NCBI GenBank assembly: GCA_964441945.1
Contig: CAYTWB010000008.1
Location: 1-64,000 of the forward strand
Reading direction: 5' to 3'
From: JADGQM01 sp964441945
Lineage (GTDB): Bacteria > Desulfobacterota > Syntrophobacteria > Syntrophobacterales > Syntrophobacteraceae
Length of the DNA: 64,000 nucleotides
Below are positions 51,277 through 60,027 of this stretch, in pieces. The notes beneath the pieces were generated by a model. That model saw only the letters and a list, made by a program, of their open reading frames with translations. It was not told the DNA's origin and ran no database searches. Position 1 is the stretch's first letter. Each line of letters starts with the position of its first letter. The position numbers were made by a program, and so were the translations under genes.

Positions 51277-52467
51277 CTAAACCCCTTGCCAGGTCGAGTC
51301 CAGGAGTCGGGGCATACACAGCTGACAATCCGTGACAGACCCGAAGGAAGCTCTCGCATAATCGTCCAGCAAAGAGGCGATCAGTTCCCTAACGGAGACG
51401 ATCTGGTCCACCCGGTAAGCATTCTGGCCTGCAAAGGCGAAACCATGTTTCAGATTCCCCCTCTTAGCGTGCACCAGAGCCAGAGAGATACAGTAGGGGC
51501 TGTCCTTGCAGTTACAGGGGATGAGGCAGTGATACGGGCATCTAAAGGGCTTTTTCTTTCCTCCCTCCACATCATCGATGAACTGGTTTCGAATGGCCCG
51601 GCCCAGAAGCCCAAGAGGACTCTTGATGATCGCCATATCCTCCATGTGGGCATTGATGTAGGACTGTTTGAACCGGATATCGGCATCACACTCGTGAGTG
51701 GCAACAAAACGGGTCGCCATCTGGACCCCCGCTGCTCCAAGCTGCAGAAACTTGTGGATATCATTCCCCGTGTAGACCCCCCCTGCGGCGACCACAGGGA
51801 TATCTACCTTGTGTTCTTCTTGATAGGGGATAACCGCCTCCACCACTTCAGGGACAAGCTTTTCGAGAGCGAAATCAGGACTGCCCAGTTGTTCGGCACT
51901 GAAGCCAAGATGCCCTCCAGCCAGCGGCCCCTCAACCACAAAGGCATCCGGAAGGCTGTCAAACTTTGACAGCCACCTCTTGCAGATGGCCTTGGCTGCC
52001 CTTGCAGAAGAGATGATCGGAACGAGTTTGGTCTTGAAGCCGTCCTTCAGATACTTGGGTAGATCCAGAGGAAGACCTGCACCGGAAAAGATGATGTCAA
52101 TTCCCTCCTCTATGGAAGTCCTGACCATGTCGGCAAAATTCGTCAGGGCGACCATGATATTGACTCCAAGGATTCCGTCAGTTGCATCCCTGGCCTTTCT
52201 GATCTCATTTCTCAGAGCTCTGATGTTTGCCTCTCTGAAATTGATGCAAATATCCCTCTCGTTTGCACCGATCAATGCGGCAGCAATTACCCCGACTCCC
52301 CCCTCGTTGGCAACCGCTGAAGCCAGCCCCGAAAGGGAAATGCCAACCCCCATTCCACCCTGGATAATGGGAATTTTTGCGACCAGATCTCCGATTTTCA
52401 ATTTGGGAATTGTCAACGTATCAGCTCCCGGAATAAGGGTTGTACACACTACAGGTTCATGGTCCAT
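51277..52467 (-). CDS. Nitronate monooxygenase-like flavoprotein with Cys-rich insertion
   Basis: A 396-residue FMN-dependent TIM-barrel protein of the nitronate monooxygenase/enoyl reductase (FabK) group: IPIIQGGMGVGISLSGLASA, the flavin site VVEGPLAGGHLGF and VVAAGGVYTGNDIHKFLQLGA. Unlike typical members it carries a cysteine-rich stretch (RCPYHCLIPCNCKDSPYCIS) near residue 320 that could hold an iron-sulfur cluster, plus CQLC at the C-terminus. Adjacency to the DUF39 gene suggests a joint function in sulfur or redox chemistry. The real substrate is unknown. Its 340-bp upstream region shows no named riboswitch. Confidence 0.8.
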   Translation of the reverse strand: MDHEPVVCTTLIPGADTLTIPKLKIGDLVAKIPIIQGGMGVGISLSGLASAVANEGGVGVIAAALIGANERDICINFREANIRALRNEIRKARDATDGILGVNIMVALTNFADMVRTSIEEGIDIIFSGAGLPLDLPKYLKDGFKTKLVPIISSARAAKAICKRWLSKFDSLPDAFVVEGPLAGGHLGFSAEQLGSPDFALEKLVPEVVEAVIPYQEEHKVDIPVVAAGGVYTGNDIHKFLQLGAAGVQMATRFVATHECDADIRFKQSYINAHMEDMAIIKSPLGLLGRAIRNQFIDDVEGGKKKPFRCPYHCLIPCNCKDSPYCISLALVHAKRGNLKHGFAFAGQNAYRVDQIVSVRELIASLLDDYARASFGSVTDCQLCMPRLLDSTWQGV

Positions 52468-52741
52468 TTCTCATTGCATTTTCGGCTTGTCTGAAAATAT
52501 CAGGCATTGGCGCCGGAGACAAATGCTAAGGAAGGGCCGAACCTCACCAGTCATTGGGGACGTTTCCTTCAGGCCTGGGACCTTCCAGAGACCCCTCCTC
52601 CTATTATGAGAAACACCGGCTCGAGTAACCGTGGCCGGCCCGAAGAAGGAGCATTGGACATATCGGCAGACTTCCCATCGTACAACCTGAGCTGTTTGGG
52701 AGTAGCCGTTCAGGGGCTTGAGAGGCCTGCCCCGATAAAAC

Positions 52742-52765
52742 AAAAAAGCCGGAGGTCTTCTCCGG
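52742..52765 (-). terminator. Intrinsic terminator after the cold-shock gene
   Basis: A 6-bp GC-rich stem (52749-52754 with 52760-52765) with a 5-base loop is followed on the minus strand by six T and a further T-rich stretch. It ends the cspA-type transcript. Confidence 0.75.
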
Positions 52766-52809
52766 GCAGTACTCCTTTGGTAAGGTTGTCAAGTTGCCCA
52801 ACCGTGACA

Positions 52810-53010
52810 CTACAACTTTTTTACTCTGACCGCCTGAGGCCCTTTGGTGCCCCTTTCCTCATCGAAGCTGACCCGTTCGCCTTCTTCCAGACTCTTAAAC
52901 CCCTGTCCCTCAATGCCGCTGTGATGGACAAAAAGTTCCTTCCCATCGTCGGCAATGATGAAACCATAACCTTTTTTTGGATCAAACCACTTCACTCGAC
53001 CTTCCGCCAT
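52810..53010 (-). CDS. Cold-shock domain protein
   Basis: A 66-residue single OB-fold RNA chaperone of the CspA family: RVKWFDPKKGYGFI with RNP1, and ELFVHHSGIEG with RNP2. It has the usual length and a basic C-terminus (AVRVKKL). It is monocistronic with its own terminator. A long leader of about 200-270 bp lies between it and the next gene upstream (53011-53278), as is common for cold-shock mRNAs, but I identified no specific element in it. Confidence 0.95.
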   Translation of the reverse strand: MAEGRVKWFDPKKGYGFIIADDGKELFVHHSGIEGQGFKSLEEGERVSFDEERGTKGPQAVRVKKL

Positions 53011-53278
53011 AATGCATGTCCTTTCGAAGTTAATAAGTCTTTTATCCAGGTGCGTTACTTTGGAGCTACTCCAGAACCGCTCAGCTCAGGCGAAAGACCG
53101 ATTCCTCCGTCAATTCAAAAACAGCGAACCGCTTAGCCCTCTAGCTTGCGGAATATAGCCCATTTCGATGAAAAGGCAAGAACTCTAGGGCCCATCGCAG
53201 ATCTTGGGAGAAAACACCCACGTTTCCTTCTGTCTGCAATGAGCCGGGAATCTGCACTCGTGCTGTGGACGACGTGAG

Positions 53279-53872
53279 CTACGGCTTCTCAACCACAACG
53301 GCCAGCGCCTCCGTGAACCGCAGGGTGACCTCGTCCCCTTTTTTCACCTCTTTGAGGTTCTTTACGCTCTTATTGATTTTGAAAGTCTTTGAGTTACCTT
53401 GAGGTCCTTTAAGAGTCACCGTTCGTTGTTTGTAATCGATCGCCTCGATCTTTGCGGTGATTGTCTGAGTGTCTGCCATGAACACCCCTGGTTTTGCCCC
53501 TTTGGGTGCCAGTGCAATGGTCTCGGTTTCGTCGGCGCTCGGTGGTGCATCCGACTTTCTGACAAAGAGCGCGAGTTCTTCCACAAAGGTAGCCCTGACC
53601 TTATCGCCCACTGCGATCTGGTCAAAATTCACCACTTCTTTGGGCACCTTGAAGGTCTTCGTTTTTCCGTCAGGCCATTTGAGCGTGACGGAGCGCCTGG
53701 CGGCATCAATGGCATCCACCGTGGCCGTCTCTGTGACCGTCACGACCTTTACCGCCCCCGGTTCCTTCGCTTTCTTCTTGCCCGATTTCCCGGCCTTGTC
53801 GGCAGCGATCGCAAACGGTGCAAACGCTATGACCAGCGCAAGGATCATAACCACTGACAGAAATCTTCTCAT
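53279..53872 (-). CDS. Secreted protein with a duplicated small beta domain
   Basis: A 197-residue protein with a clear signal peptide (MRRFLSVVMILALVIAFAPFAIAAD). A Lys-rich linker (KAGKSGKKKAKEPG) leads to two copies of an about 60-residue unit: one around VDAIDAARRSVTLKWPDG...VPKEVVNFDQIAVGDKV, the other around IEAIDYKQRTVTLKGPQG...INKSVKNLKEVKKGDEV. Each resembles the short beta domain found in DUF5666-like periplasmic proteins. No function is known. CAGGAGG lies 7 bases before the ATG at 53872. It sits 97 bp downstream of ald on the same strand. Confidence 0.75.
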   Translation of the reverse strand: MRRFLSVVMILALVIAFAPFAIAADKAGKSGKKKAKEPGAVKVVTVTETATVDAIDAARRSVTLKWPDGKTKTFKVPKEVVNFDQIAVGDKVRATFVEELALFVRKSDAPPSADETETIALAPKGAKPGVFMADTQTITAKIEAIDYKQRTVTLKGPQGNSKTFKINKSVKNLKEVKKGDEVTLRFTEALAVVVEKP

Positions 53873-53969
53873 GCCATGCCTCCTGATTGGTGTAAACTCC
53901 TGCAATAAACCCGCTCGACTCTCCTGACGATCATGGAAAAGCGGCCTGGAATCAACGATATCTACTGTC

Positions 53970-55094
53970 TCATCCTTTGAGGGCCTCGTCAACCGGTATG
54001 TAGCATTCACCGAGGCCGAGGGCTTCGGCCACCGGTCTGAAGGTGATGTGATGCCTATGCAGGTTCAGGCCCCTTTTGAGAGCCGGGTTCTCCTGACACG
54101 CGTTGGTCAGTCCCTTGTTCGCCAGCTGCAGTCCATACCTGACGGTGCAGTTGTTTAGAGCGAACGTTGAAGTGCGGGCGTACGCTCCGGGCATATTGGC
54201 AACGCAATAATGGATGATATCGTCAACCACATAAATGGGGTCCCCATGAGTGGTCGGATGTGAAGTCTCGGTACAACCGCCCTGGTCGATGGCCACATCC
54301 ACAATGACCGATCCCGGCTTCATGATCTTCAGATGGTCCCGTGTGATGAGCCTGGGGGCCCTGGACCCGGGAATCAGCACGGCTCCAATCACCAGATGCG
54401 CCTCACATAACAACTTTTCCAAGGAATGGCTGTCGTTGTAAAGAGGGATCACATTGGCAGGCAGGATATTGCCAAGGTGCTCCAGGAGGTTCAGATTAAT
54501 ATCCAAAATCGTTACGATTGCCCCGAGCCCCGCTGCCACTCTTGCCGCATTGCTTCCTACCGTGCCGCCCCCGATAACGAGCACATTGCCTGGAGCAACC
54601 CCAGGGACTCCAGGCAGCAGGTTTCCACGCCCGCCCATGATTCTGCCCAGATAGTGCGCTCCGACGATTGGGGCCATCCTCCCGGCCACTTCGCTCATGG
54701 GCTTCAGCAGCGGCAGGCTTCCATCCGCTTCCTGGACCGTTTCATAAGCGAGAGCGCTGATTCCGCGCTCGAGGCAAGACCGGGTGAGCTGCTCATCGGC
54801 AGCAAAATGGAAATAGGTGTAGATCAGCTGGCCGAGCTTCATTCGTGAAAGCTCTTCAGAGAGCGGCTCCTTGACCTTGACGATCATATCCGCGGTCTGC
54901 CAGACATCGGCGGCATTGTTCAATATCTTAGCGCCGGCTGCTGTATATTCGCCGTCTCGTATTCCGGAACCTAGACCGGCATTGCTTTCGATGTATACCG
55001 TGTGTCCCGCATCGACATAGGATTTTACCGTTGCCGGTATCAATCCGACACGATATTCATGGTTCTTTATTTCTTTCGGGCATCCGATCTTCAC
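53970..55094 (-). CDS. ald: Alanine dehydrogenase
   Basis: NAD-dependent enzyme interconverting alanine and pyruvate plus ammonia. It begins VKIGCPKEIKNHEYRVGLIPA, has the active-site lysine in VKVKEPLSEE and histidine in YTYFHFAADEQ, and the NAD motif VLVIGGGTVGSNAARVAAGLG. Ald lacks an N-terminal extension, so the GTG at 55094 (after GAGGAG, 11 bases) is favoured, giving 374 residues. An ATG at 55121 would add nine. It is divergent from livK, suggesting shared amino-acid regulation. Confidence 0.92.
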   Translation of the reverse strand: MKIGCPKEIKNHEYRVGLIPATVKSYVDAGHTVYIESNAGLGSGIRDGEYTAAGAKILNNAADVWQTADMIVKVKEPLSEELSRMKLGQLIYTYFHFAADEQLTRSCLERGISALAYETVQEADGSLPLLKPMSEVAGRMAPIVGAHYLGRIMGGRGNLLPGVPGVAPGNVLVIGGGTVGSNAARVAAGLGAIVTILDINLNLLEHLGNILPANVIPLYNDSHSLEKLLCEAHLVIGAVLIPGSRAPRLITRDHLKIMKPGSVIVDVAIDQGGCTETSHPTTHGDPIYVVDDIIHYCVANMPGAYARTSTFALNNCTVRYGLQLANKGLTNACQENPALKRGLNLHRHHITFRPVAEALGLGECYIPVDEALKG

Positions 55095-55150
55095 GAAGCT
55101 AATATCTCCTCTTGAAAGCATTTCAGGTCACAACATTGCAGCAATCACAA

Positions 55151-55181
55151 TTGACATGAATTGTGTTTTGTGATGTATGAG
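55151..55181 (+). promoter_or_regulatory. Possible sigma-70 promoter of livK
   Basis: TTGACA (55151-55156) is followed by TATGAG at 55176-55181, a 19-base spacing that is wider than optimal. It points to livK, about 75 bp downstream, in the 160-bp divergent region shared with ald. Confidence 0.4.
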
Positions 55182-55257
55182 CATCTTACCTGAGTTTTCA
55201 TAAAGTTCCAGAGGTTTCTGTACCCGTTACGAGTTATTCGAACAGAGGAGGAGTCGT

Positions 55258-56430
55258 ATGCGAAGACGTTTCATGCTGGTTGCCCTGGTTGTTTTTTCAT
55301 TCATGCTTACCGCACTGTTTTCTCTGAGTCATGCCCAGACCATCAAGGTTGGCTTTAACATTGAACTCACCGGAGATATTCCGAAGGTCGGGGAGAGTTC
55401 GAAGTTCGCCGCAGAAATGCTCAAGGAAAAAATCAATGCAGCTGGTGGTATTAAGGCCGGAGACAAGACCTATAAGCTGGACTTCATCTATGAAGACAAT
55501 GAGGCCAAAGCTGAGTCGGCCACCTCCTCCGCATTGAAACTGATCACCCAGGACCAGGTGCTGGCCGTTATCGGACCGAACGCCAGCAAGCAGGCTATCC
55601 CCGCGGGAGAGGTCTGCAACGCCAACAAGACCCCCATGGTTTCCCCCTGGTCGACCAATCCCAAAACTACAGAAGGCCGCCCTTACGTGTTCCGGGCGTG
55701 CTTCCTGGATCCTTTTCAGGGACCGGTTGCAGCCAAGTTTGTAACGGAGGAATTTAAAGTCAAGAAGGCGGCGGTACTCTATGACATTGCCAGCGACTAT
55801 CCCAAAGGCCTCGCCGAGTATTTCAAAGACGCCTTTGAAGCGATCCACGGTGCGGGATCGGTGGTTGCTTTCGAGACCTTCACCACCAAGGATAAGGATT
55901 TCAGTGCGCAGCTCACCAAGATTGTCAATTCCGGAGCAGATGTGCTCTTTACGCCGCAGTACTATGATGAAGTCCCCCTGATTGTAAAACAGGCCCAGGA
56001 ACTGGGCTGGAAGAAACCGATCATGGGAAGTGACAGTTGGGGATCAGCCGAGTTGATGAACCTTTGCGGCGATGCCTGCAAGGGATACTTCTTCAGCACC
56101 CACTACGCGGCTGCCGGGGCCAAGGATGCTACCAAGGAGTTCATCGACCAGTACAAGGCAAAATATCAGTATGTTCCCGACGATGTTGCCGCGCTCACCT
56201 GGGATGCAACCCGGTTGCTGCTCCAGGCGATCCAGAATACAGGCGGCTTGAGCGGGTCTCTTGACAAGGATCGTGATGCCATAAGGGAGCAGCTGGCGAA
56301 GATCACGGACTTTGACGGTATTACCGGGAAGATGACCTTTAAGGCCCACGGGGACCCCATCAAGTGTGCTGTGGTGGTTAAGATCAGCGCAAACGGTGAG
56401 TTCGAGTTCTTTAAGTCGGCCTGTCCCTGA
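55258..56430 (+). CDS. livK: Branched-chain amino-acid ABC transporter substrate-binding protein
   Basis: Periplasmic receptor of the Leu/Ile/Val family. A signal peptide (FMLVALVVFSFMLTALFSLSHA) precedes IKVGFNIELTGDIPKVGESS, typical of LivJ/LivK-type proteins. The ligand pocket region includes VIGPNASKQAIPAGEVCN and MGSDSWGSAELMNL. Length is 390 residues, as usual. AGAGGAGGAG lies just before the ATG. It leads the livKHMGF-serA gene series. The actual ligand could be another amino acid or an aliphatic amide. Confidence 0.93.
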   Translation: MRRRFMLVALVVFSFMLTALFSLSHAQTIKVGFNIELTGDIPKVGESSKFAAEMLKEKINAAGGIKAGDKTYKLDFIYEDNEAKAESATSSALKLITQDQVLAVIGPNASKQAIPAGEVCNANKTPMVSPWSTNPKTTEGRPYVFRACFLDPFQGPVAAKFVTEEFKVKKAAVLYDIASDYPKGLAEYFKDAFEAIHGAGSVVAFETFTTKDKDFSAQLTKIVNSGADVLFTPQYYDEVPLIVKQAQELGWKKPIMGSDSWGSAELMNLCGDACKGYFFSTHYAAAGAKDATKEFIDQYKAKYQYVPDDVAALTWDATRLLLQAIQNTGGLSGSLDKDRDAIREQLAKITDFDGITGKMTFKAHGDPIKCAVVVKISANGEFEFFKSACP

Positions 56431-56495
56431 GTTGACCCCATGGGGACCGGCTTTTCATCACTAGAGAGGCGCAGAGGATACAAACGGTTCTGATT

Positions 56496-56521
56496 GAAGG
56501 CGGGAAACAATTCCCGCCTTC
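56496..56521 (+). repeat. Intercistronic stem-loop between livK and livH
   Basis: A perfect 11-bp stem (56496-56506 with 56511-56521) with an ACAA tetraloop and no T-run. It lies in the 130-bp gap after the binding-protein gene. Such stems protect the upstream mRNA segment and allow the receptor to be made in excess over the membrane subunits. Confidence 0.65.
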
Positions 56522-56559
56522 GCACATCCTGTGCTGAGGTCGAAAAGGAGGAGGAATTC

Positions 56560-57492
56560 TTGTTTGTTCAGAGTTTTCTCCAAAATCTCTTGAATGCCCT
56601 GCAGTGGGGGAGTTTCTACGCCCTCATTGCGTTGGGATATTCCCTGGTATACGGTGTGCTCCTCCTCATCAACTTTGCCCACGGCGATATCTTCATGGTG
56701 GGCGCGTACATCGGGTTTTTCCTGGCAACCCTCCTCCTGGGACAGAGTTTTTCCCTGTTCCCGTTCCAACTCTCTCCGACGACTGTCTTCGTCATCACCC
56801 TTTTGCTGACGATGGTACTGACCTCCGGCGTCGGAGTCACACTCGAACGGGTAGCGTACCGGCCTTTGCGGCGCAAGGGGGCATCCCGCCTCTACGTGGT
56901 GATAACGGCGCTCATGTGCGGCCTCATCCTTGAAAACGGCAACCTGGCCCTTTTTGGGGCCAACCGCCGGATGTTCCCCGAGCTGATTCCCAAGGCCATT
57001 TATACGATCTGGGGGGTGACTTTCACGAACGTTAAAATCCTGGTTATTGTGGCGACCATCCTGGTTTTTCTGCTGCTGGAAGCCATTGTGCGCAAAACCA
57101 GGATGGGCATGGCCATGCGAGCCATTTCGTACGACCGGATGGCGGTGCCGCTGATGGGCATCCCGCTGGATACCGTGATTGTCTTTACTTTCATCCTTGG
57201 CTCGTCCATGGCCGCTCTGGCAGGAATCCTCTTTGCTACGGCCTATCCGGTCCTGGAACCTTACATGGGTGCCCTCGTTGGATGGAAGGCATTTATTGCC
57301 GCGGTGATCGGCGGGATCGGGGAGATTCGAGGTGCCTTTGCGGGTGGCTTTCTCCTTGGGTTTGTGGAGATTTTTGTTGCTGCATTCTTCCCGTCTACTC
57401 TGCGGGACCTCATCGCCTTCAGCATTCTTCTGATCTTTCTGAGTATCAAACCGACGGGCATGTTCGGAGTCGCCCGGGCGGATAAAATCTGA
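56560..57492 (+). CDS. livH: Branched-chain amino-acid ABC transporter permease LivH
   Basis: Inner-membrane subunit with about eight hydrophobic segments. The signature region ALIALGYSLVYGVLLLINFAHGDIFMVGAY and the EAA-like loop RKTRMGMAMRAISYDRM are typical of LivH. The start is a TTG at 56560 with a strong AAGGAGGAGG 5 bases upstream. Reading further upstream would only add residues from the stem-loop. This gives 310 residues. livM follows after 16 bp. Confidence 0.92.
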   Translation: MFVQSFLQNLLNALQWGSFYALIALGYSLVYGVLLLINFAHGDIFMVGAYIGFFLATLLLGQSFSLFPFQLSPTTVFVITLLLTMVLTSGVGVTLERVAYRPLRRKGASRLYVVITALMCGLILENGNLALFGANRRMFPELIPKAIYTIWGVTFTNVKILVIVATILVFLLLEAIVRKTRMGMAMRAISYDRMAVPLMGIPLDTVIVFTFILGSSMAALAGILFATAYPVLEPYMGALVGWKAFIAAVIGGIGEIRGAFAGGFLLGFVEIFVAAFFPSTLRDLIAFSILLIFLSIKPTGMFGVARADKI

Positions 57493-57508
57493 GAACCGGG
57501 ACCGGACG

Positions 57509-58534
57509 ATGCGGCGCTTCTCTTCTGCCATTCTCTATATACTTTTTTGCCTGCTGATGATTGCAGCCACCAGAGGCAACTGGATCAATGCCTACCTTCA
57601 GCTGGTTGTCATGTTTATTGGCATCAATGTCATCCTTTCCGCCTCGCTCAATCTGATCAACGGCTACATGGGTGAGTTCTCTGTTGGTCATGCCGGTTTC
57701 ATGGCAGTTGGGGCCTACGTTACGTCTGTCTTGAACGTCTGGTTTTTTACCTCGACGCCGATCTTCGGACCGGCCCTTATGGGACCTTCGAAGGCCCTGT
57801 ATCTATTCCCTCTTACCTTGCTGGCCGGAGGGGTGGGAGCGGCCCTGGTGGGATTGCTCGTTGCCATACCCTCATTTCGAACGCGTGGCGACTACCTGGC
57901 GATCATTACCCTGGCGGTGAACTATATCGTCAAAAGCTCCATCGAGAACATGCAGGTGATCGGTGGGGCCCGCGGTTTTATGGGAATGTCGAACATTGTC
58001 AACGCCATGAAGGATGCGGTGAATCTCCCGTGGGTGATGATCTGGACCCTGATCTCCGTGGGGTTTACGGTCCTGGTTATCTATCGTTGCATGAATTCCA
58101 CTTATGGAAAGGGAATCGTGGCCATTCGCGACGACGAGATTGCTGCGGAGATCATGAGTGTGGACACCCGGCGCATGAAGGTCGTAGCCTTTATGCTCTC
58201 ATCGGGAATGGCGGGCGTTGCCGGGGGATTGTTCGCCCATGTCCTCGGATATATCAACCCAGGCACGTTTACGATTATGAAGTCTACCGAAGTCCTCGTC
58301 ATGGTTTACCTGGGAGGTATGGGATCGCTCAGCGGTTCGATCCTCAGTGCCGTGGGCCTCACCGTGATCCTCGAGCTCTTTCGTCCCCTCCAGGTCGCCA
58401 AATGGGTTGTCGTCCCGCTGCTCCTCATCCTGCTCATGTTTTTTCGGCCGGAAGGCATTATGGGAGGCCGCGAGCTGACCGACGTCTTCCCCAGACTGCG
58501 CAAGTGGTTCTCTCCACAGGAGAAACGAGCCTAG
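57509..58534 (+). CDS. livM: Branched-chain amino-acid ABC transporter permease LivM
   Basis: Second membrane subunit, 341 residues with about nine hydrophobic segments. LINGYMGEFSVGHAGFMAVGAYV and the cytoplasmic loop STYGKGIVAIRDDEIAAEIM are characteristic of LivM. Its stop adjoins the ATG of livG directly (TAGATG at 58532-58537). Confidence 0.93.
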   Translation: MRRFSSAILYILFCLLMIAATRGNWINAYLQLVVMFIGINVILSASLNLINGYMGEFSVGHAGFMAVGAYVTSVLNVWFFTSTPIFGPALMGPSKALYLFPLTLLAGGVGAALVGLLVAIPSFRTRGDYLAIITLAVNYIVKSSIENMQVIGGARGFMGMSNIVNAMKDAVNLPWVMIWTLISVGFTVLVIYRCMNSTYGKGIVAIRDDEIAAEIMSVDTRRMKVVAFMLSSGMAGVAGGLFAHVLGYINPGTFTIMKSTEVLVMVYLGGMGSLSGSILSAVGLTVILELFRPLQVAKWVVVPLLLILLMFFRPEGIMGGRELTDVFPRLRKWFSPQEKRA

Positions 58535-59311
58535 ATGTCACTTCTGGAAATCAAAGATCTCACCCACTTCTTCGGGGGGCTCCGAGCGGTCTATAACTTC
58601 CAACTCAGCCTGAACGGCGGCGAGCTCCTCGGGCTCATCGGTCCGAACGGAGCGGGCAAGACCACCATTTTCAATCTGGTATCGGGTTTCTATCGGCCCG
58701 CTGAGGGAGAGGTCCTCTTTCACGGCAAAAGCATCGTTGGGCTGCGTCCCCATGCGGTCACCAACCTCGGGATGGCGCGAACCTTTCAAAACATCAGGCT
58801 TTGGAACAGTCTCACCGTATTCGAAAATCTGTGTATCTCCCAGCATTACCACCTGGGTTATGGCCTGCTTGGGACCATCCTGCAGAGTCGACGATATCGT
58901 CTGAGCGAACAACAGGTCCGAAAAACGGCGGAAGAACTCCTGGAGATTCTCGACCTGCGCCATTATGCCGAGGAATACCCAAAGAACTTGCCCTATGGCC
59001 TCCAGCGCCGGGTCGAAATCGGTCGAGCCCTCTCCATCCGCCCGCAGCTCATCCTGCTTGACGAACCCGCGGCCGGTATGAACCCCGGTGAAGTGGATCA
59101 ACTGATCGAGCTGGTGCGATGGATCCGGGACGAATTCAAGGTGACCATCTGGCTCATCGAGCATCACATGCGTGTCGTGATGAATGTGTGTGAATGGATC
59201 AAGGTCCTGGACTTCGGAGAGACCATTGCGGAAGGGCCACCGGCGGTGGTAAGGCAGAATCCACGGGTGGTTCAGGCTTATCTGGGAGACGAAGAGCCGA
59301 CCTATGCTTGA
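58535..59311 (+). CDS. livG: Branched-chain amino-acid ABC transporter ATPase LivG
   Basis: ATP-binding subunit, 258 residues. Walker A is GPNGAGKTT, the signature is LPYGLQRRVEIGRAL (typical of LivG), Walker B is LILLDEPAAGM, and the LivG-type region ARTFQNIRLWNSLTVFENL is present. It overlaps livF by 8 bp. Confidence 0.95.
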   Translation: MSLLEIKDLTHFFGGLRAVYNFQLSLNGGELLGLIGPNGAGKTTIFNLVSGFYRPAEGEVLFHGKSIVGLRPHAVTNLGMARTFQNIRLWNSLTVFENLCISQHYHLGYGLLGTILQSRRYRLSEQQVRKTAEELLEILDLRHYAEEYPKNLPYGLQRRVEIGRALSIRPQLILLDEPAAGMNPGEVDQLIELVRWIRDEFKVTIWLIEHHMRVVMNVCEWIKVLDFGETIAEGPPAVVRQNPRVVQAYLGDEEPTYA

Positions 59312-60023
59312 AGTGGAAAACCTGCATGTGCGTTATGGGAATATCGAGGCGCTCCACGGTATCTCCTTTCGAGTCGACGAAGGAGAGATGGTGGCTTTGC
59401 TGGGAGCGAACGGGGCCGGGAAATCGACGACCCTTATGAGCATCATGCGGCTGCCTCCTCCGGAAGGTCCAGTGGTGACCAGCGGTCGAATCACTTTTAA
59501 CGGGACTGACCTGGTACCCGTCGCGGCACACAACATCGTGGTGAAGTTTGGAATCGGCCTGGTCCCGGAAGGAAGACATATCTTCGGCAACCTGACGGTC
59601 CTCGAAAACCTCAAACTGGCGACCTATGCCCGCAAGGATGCGGTGAAGATCGCTCACGATTATGAGCGCGTCTTTTCGCTTTTCCCCCGTCTTGCGGACC
59701 GCAAACACCAGCGGGGTGACACCCTGAGCGGCGGGGAGCAGCAGATGCTCGCCATGGGAAGGGCGTTCATGACAGGCGTCCGGTTCATTCTGCTCGATGA
59801 ACCCTCGATGGGCCTGGCCCCGTTTCTTATGCAGGAGCTCTTCCGTGTACTCAAAGAACTGAACAATGCCGGAACGACGATCCTCGTTGTTGAACAGAAC
59901 GCCCGCATCGCTCTGAAATATGCTCACCGGGCCTATGTCCTGGAAGCGGGGCAGGTCGTGGTGCAGGGAGAGGCAGAGGACCTGGCCCGAAACCCTGAGA
60001 TTCAGAAGGCCTATCTGGGTTGA
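59304..60023 (+). CDS. livF: Branched-chain amino-acid ABC transporter ATPase LivF
   Basis: Second ATPase, 239 residues. Walker A GANGAGKST, signature LSGGEQQMLAMGRA and Walker B ILLDEPSMGLAP are present, with the LivF-type VPEGRHIFGNLTVLENL. It overlaps livG by 8 bp. serA starts 4 bp after its stop, so the importer and serA form one operon. Confidence 0.95.
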   Translation: MLEVENLHVRYGNIEALHGISFRVDEGEMVALLGANGAGKSTTLMSIMRLPPPEGPVVTSGRITFNGTDLVPVAAHNIVVKFGIGLVPEGRHIFGNLTVLENLKLATYARKDAVKIAHDYERVFSLFPRLADRKHQRGDTLSGGEQQMLAMGRAFMTGVRFILLDEPSMGLAPFLMQELFRVLKELNNAGTTILVVEQNARIALKYAHRAYVLEAGQVVVQGEAEDLARNPEIQKAYLG

Positions 60024-60027
60024 AGTG

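Noticed and set aside
52468..52741. Possible riboswitch upstream of the nitronate-monooxygenase-like/DUF39 pair
   Set aside because: A sulfur-amino-acid operon made a SAM riboswitch worth checking, but I could not find the conserved core of SAM-I, SAM-II or SAM/SAH elements, nor of a cobalamin riboswitch.
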